From Vreelandella profundi (GTDB lineage Bacteria > Pseudomonadota > Gammaproteobacteria > Pseudomonadales > Halomonadaceae), in the NCBI RefSeq assembly GCF_019722725.1, contig NZ_CP077941.1:3162001-3226000 (forward strand): a DNA stretch of 64,000 nt, given 5' to 3'. Every line of letters starts with the position of its first letter. The stretch's first letter is position 1. Below are positions 41,949-51,068 of this stretch, one piece after another. The position numbers and the translations under genes were made by a program. The notes under the pieces are model-generated. The model saw nothing but the letters and a program-made list of their open reading frames with translations. It was not told the DNA's origin and did not search any database.

Positions 41949-41978
41949 GTGTATAATTGTTGTCATCAGTGTCCGGTA

Positions 41979-42614
41979 CTACTTGGAACTAACAGCAAGA
42001 CGCGCTCCCAAGGTTACAAATAGAGCCCCAAGTCCCCGATCCATCCATAATCCAACTCGTCGATTTCTCTTTAAATATGCGCCTAGTCGCGACCCTGCCA
42101 TAATGAGGGGCGGCTCAATAAAAGCTGCTACAACGATTATCAGACTTCCGTGAAGAAACAGTTGGGCGCCAACAGAGCCCGCCCCCTCGACGACAAATTG
42201 TGGTAAGAACGCGAGGAAAAAGATGGCCACTTTCGGGTTGAGAGCAGAAACTAATGCCCCCTGCCAAAAAATCGAATGCGTACTTGGGTTGCCTGATTGT
42301 CCATCTGAGATAAACGAATCACCGCGGGATAACAGCATGCCAATCCCAAGCCATATCAAATACGCAGCACCCAGCCATTTAACAATTGAGAAAGCCAAAG
42401 CTGAAGTTGCGAGGATTGCTGAAAGCCCTAGCGCGGCCATAGCCACGTGCAGCGACGCGCCCGCCCAAATGCCAAACATTCCCGCAAAACCCTGCCGACG
42501 CCCATTGCGTAATGTTTGGCCTAGAATAAAAGCAATATCGGGCCCTGGCGAAAGGTTCAAAAGCACAGCGGCAGACAAAAAAGTTACCCAGTGAACAGCA
42601 GTGTATTCGAACAT
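41979..42614 (-). CDS. Cassette-borne LysE/RhtB-family exporter
   Basis: 211-aa efflux protein with about six hydrophobic helices. LysE signature: LNLSPGPDIAFILGQTLRNGRRQG near 20-43 (in blocks), AIAA-type helices, WLGAAYLIWLGIGML near 75-89 and NPKVAIFFLAFLPQF near 126-140. Substrate unknown; may export homoserine-lactone-like or amino compounds. First cassette on the right; followed (leftwards) by attC-like site 1. Upstream on the right no attC is seen, so the cassette border there is undefined. Confidence 0.88.
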   Translation of the reverse strand: MFEYTAVHWVTFLSAAVLLNLSPGPDIAFILGQTLRNGRRQGFAGMFGIWAGASLHVAMAALGLSAILATSALAFSIVKWLGAAYLIWLGIGMLLSRGDSFISDGQSGNPSTHSIFWQGALVSALNPKVAIFFLAFLPQFVVEGAGSVGAQLFLHGSLIIVVAAFIEPPLIMAGSRLGAYLKRNRRVGLWMDRGLGALFVTLGARLAVSSK

Positions 42615-42897
42615 TTTATTTCTCCCGTATAGCTAGATGGCCACGTACACATAACAGGTATTAGACAGCGCATCCTATGATTGGATAAACGCGCCGACAT
42701 TATTGTCCGAAAAATGCAGCCGGCTATATTTTCCCAACTCTTTGATCCTTATTTTTATTAATTTAAATTAGGCTGCATATCCAAAACTCGCGCTTCTGCT
42801 GCATTTGTCGGCACATCAATTACCAAACCAAATCCAGCTTAGCACAGGGTGCTTAGGGCGACTGATTATCTTAGGTCTAGGCTTTCAACGCCCATAA
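42615..42897. other. Gene-free right end of the cassette array
   Basis: About 280 bases without a credible gene, AT-rich around 42750-42775. This is where an attI site and integrase gene would be expected for an array reading leftwards. I see neither; no attC-type core pair is recognisable. A short hairpin (AGCAC-agg-GTGCT near 42841-42853) is the only structure. The promoter of the LysE cassette is presumably here. Confidence 0.5.
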
Positions 42898-42943
42898 AAA
42901 ACCCGCCAATCGCCAGCAGCTTTCGCTGTTTGACGAGGGCGGG
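42898..42943 (-). repeat. 46-bp direct repeat, right copy; also antiporter terminator
   Basis: Near-identical copy of the photolyase 3' end. In the photolyase frame it reads KPANRQQLSLFDEGG and then PEHDSA and a stop (42962-42964) that overlaps the antiporter stop. Read on the minus strand it forms CCCGCC…CAGC-gaaa-GCTG…GGCGGG followed by TTTTTT, a good intrinsic terminator for the antiporter gene. Confidence 0.85.
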
Positions 42944-42960
42944 CCAGAGCATGACAGCGC

Positions 42961-44235
42961 TTAGCGTGTCGGCGACTTGCCACTTAGGCGAATCACTTTC
43001 CCCATGGTCAATCCCTGCACGACAATCGAGAAGACCACCACGCAGTAGGTCAGCGTCAGCACCAGGTTACGCAGCTCACTTTCCGGCAGCGAAAGCGCCA
43101 TGGCCACCGAAATGCCGCCGCGCAGTCCACCCCAGGTGAGAATCCGGATCACGCCCGGTGACTGGCTTGTCACTCGGCTCAGCGGGCCCATGATGATAGA
43201 CACGCAGAAGCCCCGCGTGGCCAGAACGATAGGGATCGCCAAAGCACCCGCTAGCAGCCAGGCACGTTCAATGGGCAGGATAAGCAGCTCCAGACCAATC
43301 AGCAAAAAGAGCACCACGTTTAGAATCTCGTCGATCAGTTCCCAAAAGGTATCCACGTTTTCGCGAGTTTTGTCCGACATGGCGAACAGCCACCCGTGAT
43401 TGCCCACAAACAGCCCAGCGACTACCACGGCGATAGGCGCGGATAGATGCAGGCTATCCGCCAGGGCATAAAGCCCCATGGCCAAGGCTAGTGTGAGCAG
43501 CACCTCAACCTGGTAGTTATCAACGCGTTTGAGCATCTGATAGGTCAGGTATCCCGCTATTGAGGCCAATAGCAGCGCCCCGCCCACTTCCTTGAGCAGC
43601 AGCATACCGATCGCAGCCGCATCGATAGGAGACGCTAGATGCGACCCCTCCGCGGCGGCCGCGTCCAGTCCGGAAAGCTGCAAAAGCACCAGAAACACCA
43701 CCACGCCCAGGCCGTCATTGAACAGCGACTCCCCCGCTATCTGGCTCTCAAGCTGTTCAGAGACGCCGACGGATTTCATGATGGCGACCACCGCGATAGG
43801 ATCGGTCGGTGAAATCAAGGCGCCAAACAGCAGGGCATGCAGGAAGGGAATGCTTAGTCCCATCCAATCCAGTACTAGCCAGGTCAAGGTGCCGACGATG
43901 AAGGTGGACATCAAAGTACCCACGACGGCGAGTAGCGCAATGGGTAGCCATTCTTTTCTCAGGTTATCGAGCTTGACATGGATAGCGGCAGCAAACAGCA
44001 GAAAGGCCAGCATCCCATGCAGTACTACCTGGTTAAAGTCGATACGCGCCACCAGGGCCGTCGCCTCGTCACGTAGCCCATCGCTGTAGGGGCTGACCAC
44101 GATCAGGATAAGTGAGGCGACCAGCGCCACCAGCATGACGCCAATGGTCGTCGGCAGCTTGATGTAGCGATAATTGAAATAACTCGATACGGCGGCGAGC
44201 GTGATCAATATGCTCATCAAAGAGAATATGCTCAT
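42961..44235 (-). CDS. CPA1-family Na+/H+ antiporter (NhaP-like)
   Basis: Cation:proton antiporter of 424 aa from the ATG at 44235 (AGGAG five bases upstream; an earlier Met adds 18 unrelated residues). About 12 hydrophobic helices. Ion-binding motifs: LLFGALISPTDPIAVVAIMKSVG near 130-152 and AGESLFNDGLGVVVFLVL near 162-179 (the ND pair), and a conserved TWGGLRGGISVAMALSL near 372-388. Sodium or potassium extrusion fits a halophile. It ends at a strong terminator that doubles as the displaced photolyase end. Confidence 0.92.
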   Translation of the reverse strand: MSIFSLMSILITLAAVSSYFNYRYIKLPTTIGVMLVALVASLILIVVSPYSDGLRDEATALVARIDFNQVVLHGMLAFLLFAAAIHVKLDNLRKEWLPIALLAVVGTLMSTFIVGTLTWLVLDWMGLSIPFLHALLFGALISPTDPIAVVAIMKSVGVSEQLESQIAGESLFNDGLGVVVFLVLLQLSGLDAAAAEGSHLASPIDAAAIGMLLLKEVGGALLLASIAGYLTYQMLKRVDNYQVEVLLTLALAMGLYALADSLHLSAPIAVVVAGLFVGNHGWLFAMSDKTRENVDTFWELIDEILNVVLFLLIGLELLILPIERAWLLAGALAIPIVLATRGFCVSIIMGPLSRVTSQSPGVIRILTWGGLRGGISVAMALSLPESELRNLVLTLTYCVVVFSIVVQGLTMGKVIRLSGKSPTR

Positions 44236-44360
44236 CCAAGCTCCTGATTGAAACGACGAAGGTGTATGTAGGAAGCGCGGCGGTAGCATCGCTCGCTTCG
44301 CTTTGAGGGCCGGCGCTCCGGCATATTTTTAGTGAGCCAATGCGACTCTAAAATGCGAAA

Positions 44361-44400
44361 CCCGCCATCGCCATCAGCGAACGCTGTTGGCGATGGCGGG
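44361..44400 (-). terminator. Intrinsic terminator of the gab operon
   Basis: Twelve-bp perfect stem (44361-44372 with 44389-44400) with an inner CAGCG-aa-CGCTG stem in the loop. On the minus strand, downstream of gabT, it is followed by TTTCGCATTTT. Confidence 0.8.
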
Positions 44401-44423
44401 CTATCAATACCGACCCCAGTTTA

Positions 44424-45698
44424 TCAGCTAAGCGCTTCCAGCGATGCCTCGATAATGCTCAACCCTTCCTCCAACACCACAGACGATACCGTCAGCGGCA
44501 CCAGAATACGGATGCTGTTGCCGTAGAAGCCGCAGGAAAGCAGGATCAAGCCTTTCTCGCGGGCTTTGGCACATAGCGCGCCGGTCATCTGAGTATCTGG
44601 CTTGCCGTCGCTATCGAGCAGTTCAAATGCCGCCATAGCGCCGAGCTGGCGGCCGTGGGCTACCGCGGGGAAGCGCGCTTCCCACACGCCAAAGCGCTCG
44701 GCCAGCATCTTGCCCATCTGCTCGCTGCGGGCCAGAATATTTTCCTCTTCGATCACCTCAATCACCGCCAGCGCCGCCGCGCAGGAGAGCGGGTTGCCGC
44801 TGTAGGTGCCGCCTAGCGAGTTGGGGCCAGAAGCGTCCATCACCTTGGCAGTGCCTACGACGGCAGAAAGCGGCATGCCGTTTGCCAGGCTCTTGGCGGT
44901 GGTGAGAATATCCGCCTCGATGCCGCTATGTTCCAGGGCAAACAATTTGCCGGTGCGGGCAAAGCCGGACTGCACTTCGTCGGCAATCAGCAAAATGCCG
45001 TGCTCGTCACACAGGGCGCGCAGCGCTTTCAGATAGCCCGGTGAGGCGATGTAGAAACCGCCTTCGCCCTGTACCGGCTCGATCACGATCGCCGCCGTAC
45101 GATGGGGGGCGATATCGGTTTTGAACAGCGTGCGAATAGCCTCAAGCGAGGCCTCTTCGCTGATGCCGTGCAGCGGGTTCGGGAACGGTGCGCGGAACAC
45201 GTCGCCCGGCATCGGGCCGAAGTCATTCTTGTAGGGCAGCACTTTGCCGGTCATCGCCAACGTCATCATGGTCCGGCCATGGAAGGCGCCATCAAACGTG
45301 ATAATGCCGGTGCGCCCAGTGGCAGCGCGGGCAATTTTGACGGCGTTTTCCAGCGCTTCGGCACCGGTATTGACTAGCATCGCCTTGCGCTCGGGGCCAC
45401 GCACCGGGGTCAGTTCACAGAGCTTTTGGCACAGCTGCACGTAGGGTGCGTAGGAGATCACCGCCGCGCTGGTGTGCATCACTTTTTTCAGCTGCGCTTC
45501 GACCGCTGCGACGATTTTTGGGTGGCGATGGCCTAGATTAAGAACACCGATGCCGCCAGCGAAGTCGATCCAACGTTGGCCGTCGGCGTCCCACAGCTCG
45601 GCATTTTCCGCATATTCGGCGAAGGCCGTATTGGCGGTCGCCGCGCCGTTGGCCACATAGCGGTTTTTCAGTTCGTTCAGTTCTTGGTTGGTCATCAT
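44424..45698 (-). CDS. gabT: 4-aminobutyrate aminotransferase
   Basis: Class III PLP enzyme, 424 aa, transferring the amino group of GABA to 2-oxoglutarate to give succinate semialdehyde. Motifs: DADGQRWIDFAGGIGVLNLGHRHP in the N-terminal part (in blocks), NTGAEALENAVKIARAATGR, FHGRTMMTLAMTG, EPVQGEGGFY, ADEVQSGFARTGKLFA and PLP-Lys in LTTAKSLANGMPLSAVVG near 268. Ordered downstream of gabD (9 bases) and the permease, forming a GABA-use operon divergent from a GabR-like regulator. Confidence 0.94.
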   Translation of the reverse strand: MMTNQELNELKNRYVANGAATANTAFAEYAENAELWDADGQRWIDFAGGIGVLNLGHRHPKIVAAVEAQLKKVMHTSAAVISYAPYVQLCQKLCELTPVRGPERKAMLVNTGAEALENAVKIARAATGRTGIITFDGAFHGRTMMTLAMTGKVLPYKNDFGPMPGDVFRAPFPNPLHGISEEASLEAIRTLFKTDIAPHRTAAIVIEPVQGEGGFYIASPGYLKALRALCDEHGILLIADEVQSGFARTGKLFALEHSGIEADILTTAKSLANGMPLSAVVGTAKVMDASGPNSLGGTYSGNPLSCAAALAVIEVIEEENILARSEQMGKMLAERFGVWEARFPAVAHGRQLGAMAAFELLDSDGKPDTQMTGALCAKAREKGLILLSCGFYGNSIRILVPLTVSSVVLEEGLSIIEASLEALS

Positions 45699-45706
45699 TG
45701 CTCTCT

Positions 45707-47158
45707 TTATAAACCGCCAACACAGACGTATTTCAGTTCGGTAAATTCATCAAGACCGTGGTGAGAGCCTTCGCGGCCCAGCCCGGACTCTTTTACGCCG
45801 CCGAAGGGCGCAAGCTCTGTGGAGATCAAGCCTTCATTGACGCCCACCATGCCGTACTCCAGCTGCTCCATGGTGTGCCAGATACGGCGATAATCCGTGG
45901 CGTAGAAGTATGCTGCCAGGCCGAACGGCGTATCATTGGCCATCTGGATAGCGTCTTCGTCGCGCGTAAAACGGAACACTGGCGCAACGGGGCCGAAGGT
46001 TTCCTCGTCGGCCACCGCCATGGCGGTGGTGACATCCGCCAGTACCGTGGGCGTAAAGAATCGCTCGCCGGCGGCGTGGGGCTGGCCACCGCACATAAGG
46101 CGCGCGCCGTGGCTTATCGCATCATCGACATGGCGCTGTACTTTCTCGACCGCCGCCTGATTGATCAGCGGGCCAATCACGTTGCCGTCGGCTAAACCAT
46201 CGCCCACGCTAAGTGCCTTAACGCGCTCGGTCAGCCTGCTGACAAAGGCATCATAGATGCCGTCCTGGACTAAAAATCGATTGGTACAGACACAGGTTTG
46301 CCCGGCGTTGCGAAATTTAGACGCAATGGCGCCGTCAACGGCGGCGTCCACATCGGCATCGTCAAAGACGATGAACGGCGCGTTGCCGCCCAGCTCCATA
46401 GCGGTTTTCTTCACCGTGCTGGCACACTGAGCCAGCAGGCGCTTGCCCACTGGCGTGGAGCCGGTGAACGAGACCTTGCGCACCCGCGGGTCGGTCGTCA
46501 GCACTTCGCCTATCGCTACCGGTTTAGAAGCAGTGATGACGTTGATAGTACCCACGGGCAGGCCTGCTTCCAGTGCCAGATACGCGGCAGCAAGCGCGGT
46601 CAGCGGCGTGGCTTCAGCAGGTTTGATCACTACCGTGCAGCCCGCAGCCAGGGCTGGCGCGCACTTACGGGTAATCATCGCCAGCGGGAAGTTCCAGGGC
46701 GTAATCGCGGCGACCACGCCGACCGGCTCGCGCAGCACCAGCAGGCGCTTGTCGGCGCCGTGGCTGGGCAAGGTTTCCCCCGCCATGCGCTTGGCTTCTT
46801 CAGCAAAGAACTCAATAAACGAGGCGCCATAAATCACTTCGCCCTTGGCTTCTGCCAGCGGCTTGCCCTGCTCTAACGTCATCAAGCGAGCAAGGTCATC
46901 GGCGTGCTCAATGATCAGCTCAAACCAGCGGCGCAGCAGCGCTGAGCGTTGTTTCACTGGGGTGGCGCGCCAGGCAGTGCCAGCGTTGTAGGCGGCTGCC
47001 ACGGCGTCACGGGTATCGTCGGCGCCCATTTCGGCCACGCGGGCAATCGTTTCGCCGGTGGCGGGGTTATCGACGGCAAAGGTTTGCTGGCCGATGCGCC
47101 ACTCACCGCCCACCAGGGCAGGAACTGCATCGTGCAACCACTGTTCGATAAAGCTCAT
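45707..47158 (-). CDS. gabD: Succinate-semialdehyde dehydrogenase
   Basis: NAD(P)-dependent aldehyde dehydrogenase, 483 aa. ITPWNFPLAMITRKCAPALAAGC near 150 (in part), FTGSTPVGKRLL, catalytic Glu in MELGGNAPFIVFDDADVD near 255 and catalytic Cys in NAGQTCVCTNRFL near 289; C-terminal FGGVKESGLGREGSHHGLDE. Cys-x-Cys at the active site is typical of GabD, where a neighbouring Cys senses redox state. Oxidises succinate semialdehyde to succinate. Confidence 0.93.
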   Translation of the reverse strand: MSFIEQWLHDAVPALVGGEWRIGQQTFAVDNPATGETIARVAEMGADDTRDAVAAAYNAGTAWRATPVKQRSALLRRWFELIIEHADDLARLMTLEQGKPLAEAKGEVIYGASFIEFFAEEAKRMAGETLPSHGADKRLLVLREPVGVVAAITPWNFPLAMITRKCAPALAAGCTVVIKPAEATPLTALAAAYLALEAGLPVGTINVITASKPVAIGEVLTTDPRVRKVSFTGSTPVGKRLLAQCASTVKKTAMELGGNAPFIVFDDADVDAAVDGAIASKFRNAGQTCVCTNRFLVQDGIYDAFVSRLTERVKALSVGDGLADGNVIGPLINQAAVEKVQRHVDDAISHGARLMCGGQPHAAGERFFTPTVLADVTTAMAVADEETFGPVAPVFRFTRDEDAIQMANDTPFGLAAYFYATDYRRIWHTMEQLEYGMVGVNEGLISTELAPFGGVKESGLGREGSHHGLDEFTELKYVCVGGL

Positions 47159-47188
47159 ACATTACTCCTAGGTAACGAGGTAAAAGGC

Positions 47189-48604
47189 TTACAGATCCAT
47201 CTTCATATGGCGGTCGCTGTAATCACGGCCGTAGGTGCGCAAGGCATGGATATACAGCACGATGCCTAGCGCTGCCCAACCGGCAAAGATGGTCCATTCA
47301 GCACCGCTCAACGCTGCCGGGCTACCCGGCAGATAAAGACATGCCATGCCAAAGGAAAGGATGACGGCGAAGATGCCGCATAGTTTGCCGTTACTCACCT
47401 TGAAGGGGCGCGGCATATCCGGCTCGCGCACTCGCAGCACCACAAACGAAATGGCAACAAACAAATAGGCGATCACAATGCCTAAACCACCGGCGTTAAC
47501 GATCCACACCAGCGCTGGGCGGCCAAAAAACGGCGCCAGACAAGAGAGAAACCCCATCATGAAGATGGCATTGGTGGGTGTTCTATAGCGAGGGTGTAGC
47601 TTGGCGAATGGCGACGGCAGCATGCCCGCTTTAGCAAGCGCATAAATGGCGCGCGAGCCGCCAATGTAGAAGGCGTTCCAGCTGGTGATAATGCCTGCAA
47701 TGCCGGCCATCACCATAAGATTACTTGCCCAGGCTGCGTTGAACAGTGAGCCCATGGCGTCCGGCACGCTGAGCGAGCTGGCCCCTAGTTCGTCGCTATT
47801 GAGCGCAAGGCTGGTGGCCAAAATAATCAGCGCGTACCACACTACGGCCAAAATGACCGACATCATCAGCACGTTGCCAATGGCTTTATAGGGCAGATTA
47901 ATCTCTTCCGCCGCTTGAGGAATAACGTCAAAGCCCACAAACAGAAACGGCACCATGACCAGCACGGCGACGATGCCCGCGAAGACGCCGGTGTCGGCCT
48001 GCGTAAAGAGCGGCAGCATATTGATCGTTTCGCCTTCAAACAGCGAACCGGTCACAAACATGACGCCCACCAACAAAATCAACCCGGTGACTACCTTTTG
48101 CAGCAGCGCCGCAGTGGTTACACCGAAGTAGTTAATCACCATCATGGCCAGCGAACCGCCCACGCCTACCGCTACCCAGGTGGCTTTCACTTCCCATCCG
48201 GCAATCGTCCAAAGATGACCGACTGCGTAGTTAGGCGCTAAGTGCTCGATCACCGTTGGCAGTGCGACGGCTTCAAAGGCGACCACGCTTAAGTAGCCTA
48301 AAATAATCGCCCAGGTGCATAAAAACGAAGGCAGATGACCCAGCGCACGGTAGCTATACACATGCTCACCGCCGACTTTGGGCATGGCAGAAGCAAGCTC
48401 TGCATAGGTAAGGCCCACCAATACAATGGCTAAGCCACCGATAATAAACGCTATAATGGCGCCTACGCTGCCTGCCGATTGAATCGCGGTGCCGGTAAGT
48501 ACAATCCAGCCCCAGCCAATCATCGCGCCGAAAGCCAGCGCTAACACATCGCCACGGGCAAGTACTCGGACTAAGCCGTCCTGCTCTGATGAAGGTGTGG
48601 TCAT
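47189..48604 (-). CDS. APC-family amino acid permease, probably for GABA
   Basis: 471-aa transporter with about 12 hydrophobic helices. The first helix has the APC substrate motif ALAFGAMIGWGWIVLTG (GxG-like). VGFDVIPQAAEEINLPYKAIG in the middle loop is typical of the APC superfamily. Followed by gabD and gabT within 30 bases each, so likely GABA or a related amine is carried; other amino acids are possible. The promoter region (48605-48878) is shared with the divergent GabR-like gene. Confidence 0.85.
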   Translation of the reverse strand: MTTPSSEQDGLVRVLARGDVLALAFGAMIGWGWIVLTGTAIQSAGSVGAIIAFIIGGLAIVLVGLTYAELASAMPKVGGEHVYSYRALGHLPSFLCTWAIILGYLSVVAFEAVALPTVIEHLAPNYAVGHLWTIAGWEVKATWVAVGVGGSLAMMVINYFGVTTAALLQKVVTGLILLVGVMFVTGSLFEGETINMLPLFTQADTGVFAGIVAVLVMVPFLFVGFDVIPQAAEEINLPYKAIGNVLMMSVILAVVWYALIILATSLALNSDELGASSLSVPDAMGSLFNAAWASNLMVMAGIAGIITSWNAFYIGGSRAIYALAKAGMLPSPFAKLHPRYRTPTNAIFMMGFLSCLAPFFGRPALVWIVNAGGLGIVIAYLFVAISFVVLRVREPDMPRPFKVSNGKLCGIFAVILSFGMACLYLPGSPAALSGAEWTIFAGWAALGIVLYIHALRTYGRDYSDRHMKMDL

Positions 48605-48620
48605 TGTCAGTGTCCTGTGA

Positions 48621-48645
48621 GTTATTAGAGTGGGTTATTAGAGTG
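48621..48645. repeat. 13-bp tandem direct repeat before the permease gene
   Basis: GTTATTAGAGTG at 48621-48632 and again at 48634-48645, then a partial third copy (ATTATTGGA). It lies 17 bases upstream of the permease start, so probably in its leader. Confidence 0.6.
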
Positions 48646-48758
48646 AATTATTGGATGTTGTTGTGGGCGCTCGGAGGCGCAGTATCCTGATCCTGTTTCA
48701 AAGGACTTGCCTAACAGAATAGCAACACGCTAGCAGGCGGCGAGGAAAAGGCGAATGC

Positions 48759-48786
48759 ACCACTTTTGCGTTCAACTAGACCACTT
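48759..48786. promoter_or_regulatory. Candidate GabR-like operator
   Basis: ACCACTT at 48759-48765 and 48780-48786, 21 bases apart (two helical turns), each followed by a TGC-ending stretch. Located between gab operon and regulator gene; MocR/GabR proteins bind direct repeats. Confidence 0.45.
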
Positions 48787-48878
48787 CTTGCACGCACCAA
48801 AAGAGTGCGGAATATAGCTAATGCTTTCGTCTAAACACCTAGCAACAGCGGGCTCAGAGGGGAAAAGGAGGCGTCGAT

Positions 48879-50297
48879 ATGGATCGAAGGCAGGTCATGC
48901 ACCAGCTTGAACAACTTTATGCACTCCAACCCGAGCGGTTAAGTAAGCAGGTGCGTATTGAGCAGGCGCTACGCCAAGCCATTACTCAACAATGGCCTTC
49001 TGGGCTGCGGCTGCCCTCCCATCGCCAGTTAGCGGATGCTCTCGGCGTTGCCCGTCAAACGCTGGCGCTAGCGGTGCGAACGCTTCTGGAAGAAGCTCTG
49101 CTTAAAACCGCCCATGGGCAAGGCACCTGGACCTGCAGGCCCGTTACGGCGATCACGCCGCCCACTGGCAATACACCGCTTTCTGTACGTGCCAGGCGAG
49201 TGCTCGATGGCCCCGGCGCCAGCATGATTCAAAGCGGCGCGTTTGTACCCGGTATACCTGACATTGCGCAGTTTCCGATGCGTAAGTGGCGACAGCTCTA
49301 CTCAAGCGTAACGGTGCCGCAAAATGCCCTGCTGCTGTCCTACTCCACCGGTGGCTATGGCCCGCTAAAACGGGCAATACGTGATTTCCTAGCCCGCTGG
49401 CGCAATTTTAGCTGCGACATTGAGCAGATCATTATTACCGACGGCACCCATAACGGCATCGAACTCTGCGCCATGGCGCTGGCTGATGTGGGCGACACCG
49501 TTGCCATGGAATCGCCCTGCTATTGGGGGGCGCGCAATGTGTTTACCGCGACCGGTTTAGAGATTGAGATGTTGGCGTGGCAGCCCGGCCAGGGGCACGC
49601 GCTGCCAGCGTCGCCGGGGCCTGTAAAGCTTGCTTATCTCACCGGTTCACACCACTACCCGCTCAGCGTGCCCACCAGCGCGGTCGACAAACAACGCTTA
49701 TGTGATGCGCTAACGCCGGCTTATATTATCGAAGATGACTACGAGTTTAATCGTGACGATCACGCTAACCTGCTCTTTGACCCGCACTCTGAACGCCACT
49801 TGCTGGTCGGCTCGTTTTCCAAGATGATGTTTCCGGGTCTTCGCCTAGGCTATTTAGTCGTACCGCGGCATTTAGCCGGGCCCATGAATCGCCTGCGTAG
49901 CGAGCTGTTCCGTGAAGGCCGCATGCTGGATCAGGCTGTGCTTGCGCAGTTTATATTTGACGGCGATTTAGATGCCTGGTGTCGGCGCATTCAGCGCGAC
50001 TATTTAGGACGCCAACAGGTGCTGCATGACCAGCTGTGCTCGCTGCCTCATGTGCGCAGCGTTTCGCCACCCACTAGCGCTATCAGTTTATGTCTTGAAT
50101 TTGAGCCGCATATCAACGATGTGCAGATTGCCCAAACGCTGTTAAAAGAGCATTTGATTGTGCGCCCCTTAAGCCCGGTATGCACAAAAGGCGACCTGCG
50201 TTCGGGGCTGGTCATGGGGGTAGGCATGCTGTCGGGAGAAACCCTGGCAAGTGAAGCACAGCGGCTGCGCCGTTGTTTAGAGGCGCTGCTGCGCTAA
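48879..50297 (+). CDS. MocR/GabR-family regulator
   Basis: 472-aa regulator with a GntR winged helix (about 20-90; GLRLPSHRQLADALGVARQTLALAVRTL in blocks) fused to a fold-type I aminotransferase domain (about 115-470) that binds PLP: VDKQRLCDALTPAYIIEDDYEFNRDD and VGSFSKMMFPGLRLGYLV with the PLP Lys. GabR senses PLP plus GABA and activates gabTD; divergent position to gabDT strongly suggests the same. The ribosome site is AAAAGGAGG, six bases upstream. Confidence 0.88.
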   Translation: MDRRQVMHQLEQLYALQPERLSKQVRIEQALRQAITQQWPSGLRLPSHRQLADALGVARQTLALAVRTLLEEALLKTAHGQGTWTCRPVTAITPPTGNTPLSVRARRVLDGPGASMIQSGAFVPGIPDIAQFPMRKWRQLYSSVTVPQNALLLSYSTGGYGPLKRAIRDFLARWRNFSCDIEQIIITDGTHNGIELCAMALADVGDTVAMESPCYWGARNVFTATGLEIEMLAWQPGQGHALPASPGPVKLAYLTGSHHYPLSVPTSAVDKQRLCDALTPAYIIEDDYEFNRDDHANLLFDPHSERHLLVGSFSKMMFPGLRLGYLVVPRHLAGPMNRLRSELFREGRMLDQAVLAQFIFDGDLDAWCRRIQRDYLGRQQVLHDQLCSLPHVRSVSPPTSAISLCLEFEPHINDVQIAQTLLKEHLIVRPLSPVCTKGDLRSGLVMGVGMLSGETLASEAQRLRRCLEALLR

Positions 50298-50376
50298 GCA
50301 CCGACGCGTGCCTGTTAATGACTACAAACCGATTGGTAAGAACGACTTTATCAGCACTTATCCACAAGGACTTTTC

Positions 50377-51057
50377 ATGCGCCGCCCTGTTGATGGTTTC
50401 ATCGCTCATCCCTCACCTGCCGTTGCTAGGCTACGTTTGTGGGCAGTGCTAGGTTTTTTGCTGCTGCTCTCTGGTTGTGCCACCTTTGCGCCCAGCCCGC
50501 CTGAGGATCAAAGCAATATCTGCGAAATATTCCGCGAACAGCCGAGCTGGTACGACTACGCGCAGGAATCAGAGCAGCGCTGGGGCACGCCTATCGCGAC
50601 TCAAATGTCGTTTATTCAGCAGGAGTCCTCGTTTCGCAGCCATATTCGGCCTGACCGCAAATACTACCTAGGCTTTATCCCTGGCCCGCGCCCCTCTTCC
50701 GCTAAAGGCTATGCCCAGGCCCAAGACCCGGTTTGGGAAGAGTATGAAGACCAAGCGGGCAGTCTGTTTGCCCGTCGTACGCACATGAAGCACGCCACCG
50801 ATTTTATTGGTTGGTATAACCGTCGCTCTCAGCAGCAGGCCGGCATCTCGCTCAATAATCCTGAACATCTTTATTACGCCTATCACGAAGGCGCAGGCGG
50901 CTATCAGCGCGGCAGCTATCGCGGCAAGCCGCAAGTACTGCGCGCAGGCAGCCAAGTCGCGGCACGCGCGAGTCGCTATCAGGCTCAGCTCAACGCCTGC
51001 GAAGCAGAGTTCCAATGCCGCAAGTTTTATCAAGTCTGGCCGTTCTGCCGTAGCTGA
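50377..51057 (+). CDS. Lipoprotein with lysozyme-like/transglycosylase SLT domain
   Basis: 226-aa predicted outer-membrane lipoprotein from the ATG at 50377 (CAAGGAC upstream). Signal peptide ends at the lipobox LSGCA (Cys ~36). The mature part has the SLT-like catalytic patch MSFIQQESSFRSHI (Glu near 80), then HEGAGGYQRGSYRGKP. Predicted to cleave peptidoglycan. A C-terminal Cys pair (CEAEFQCRKFY) may form a disulfide. Followed 11 bases later by the TauE/SafE gene. Confidence 0.85.
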   Translation: MRRPVDGFIAHPSPAVARLRLWAVLGFLLLLSGCATFAPSPPEDQSNICEIFREQPSWYDYAQESEQRWGTPIATQMSFIQQESSFRSHIRPDRKYYLGFIPGPRPSSAKGYAQAQDPVWEEYEDQAGSLFARRTHMKHATDFIGWYNRRSQQQAGISLNNPEHLYYAYHEGAGGYQRGSYRGKPQVLRAGSQVAARASRYQAQLNACEAEFQCRKFYQVWPFCRS

Positions 51058-51068
51058 GGAGCCTAACG

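Noticed and set aside
42615..42897. attI site or integrase gene at the right end of the array
   Set aside because: No tyrosine recombinase frame or attI-like core was found in this stretch.
42849..43139. Plus-strand frame across the right 46-bp repeat into the antiporter gene
   Set aside because: It reads the repeat in the wrong frame and runs antisense to the antiporter; the photolyase remnant is in another frame.
46298..46876. 192-aa open frame opposite gabD
   Set aside because: Arg/His-rich shadow frame of a GC-rich gene; gabD is intact on the other strand.
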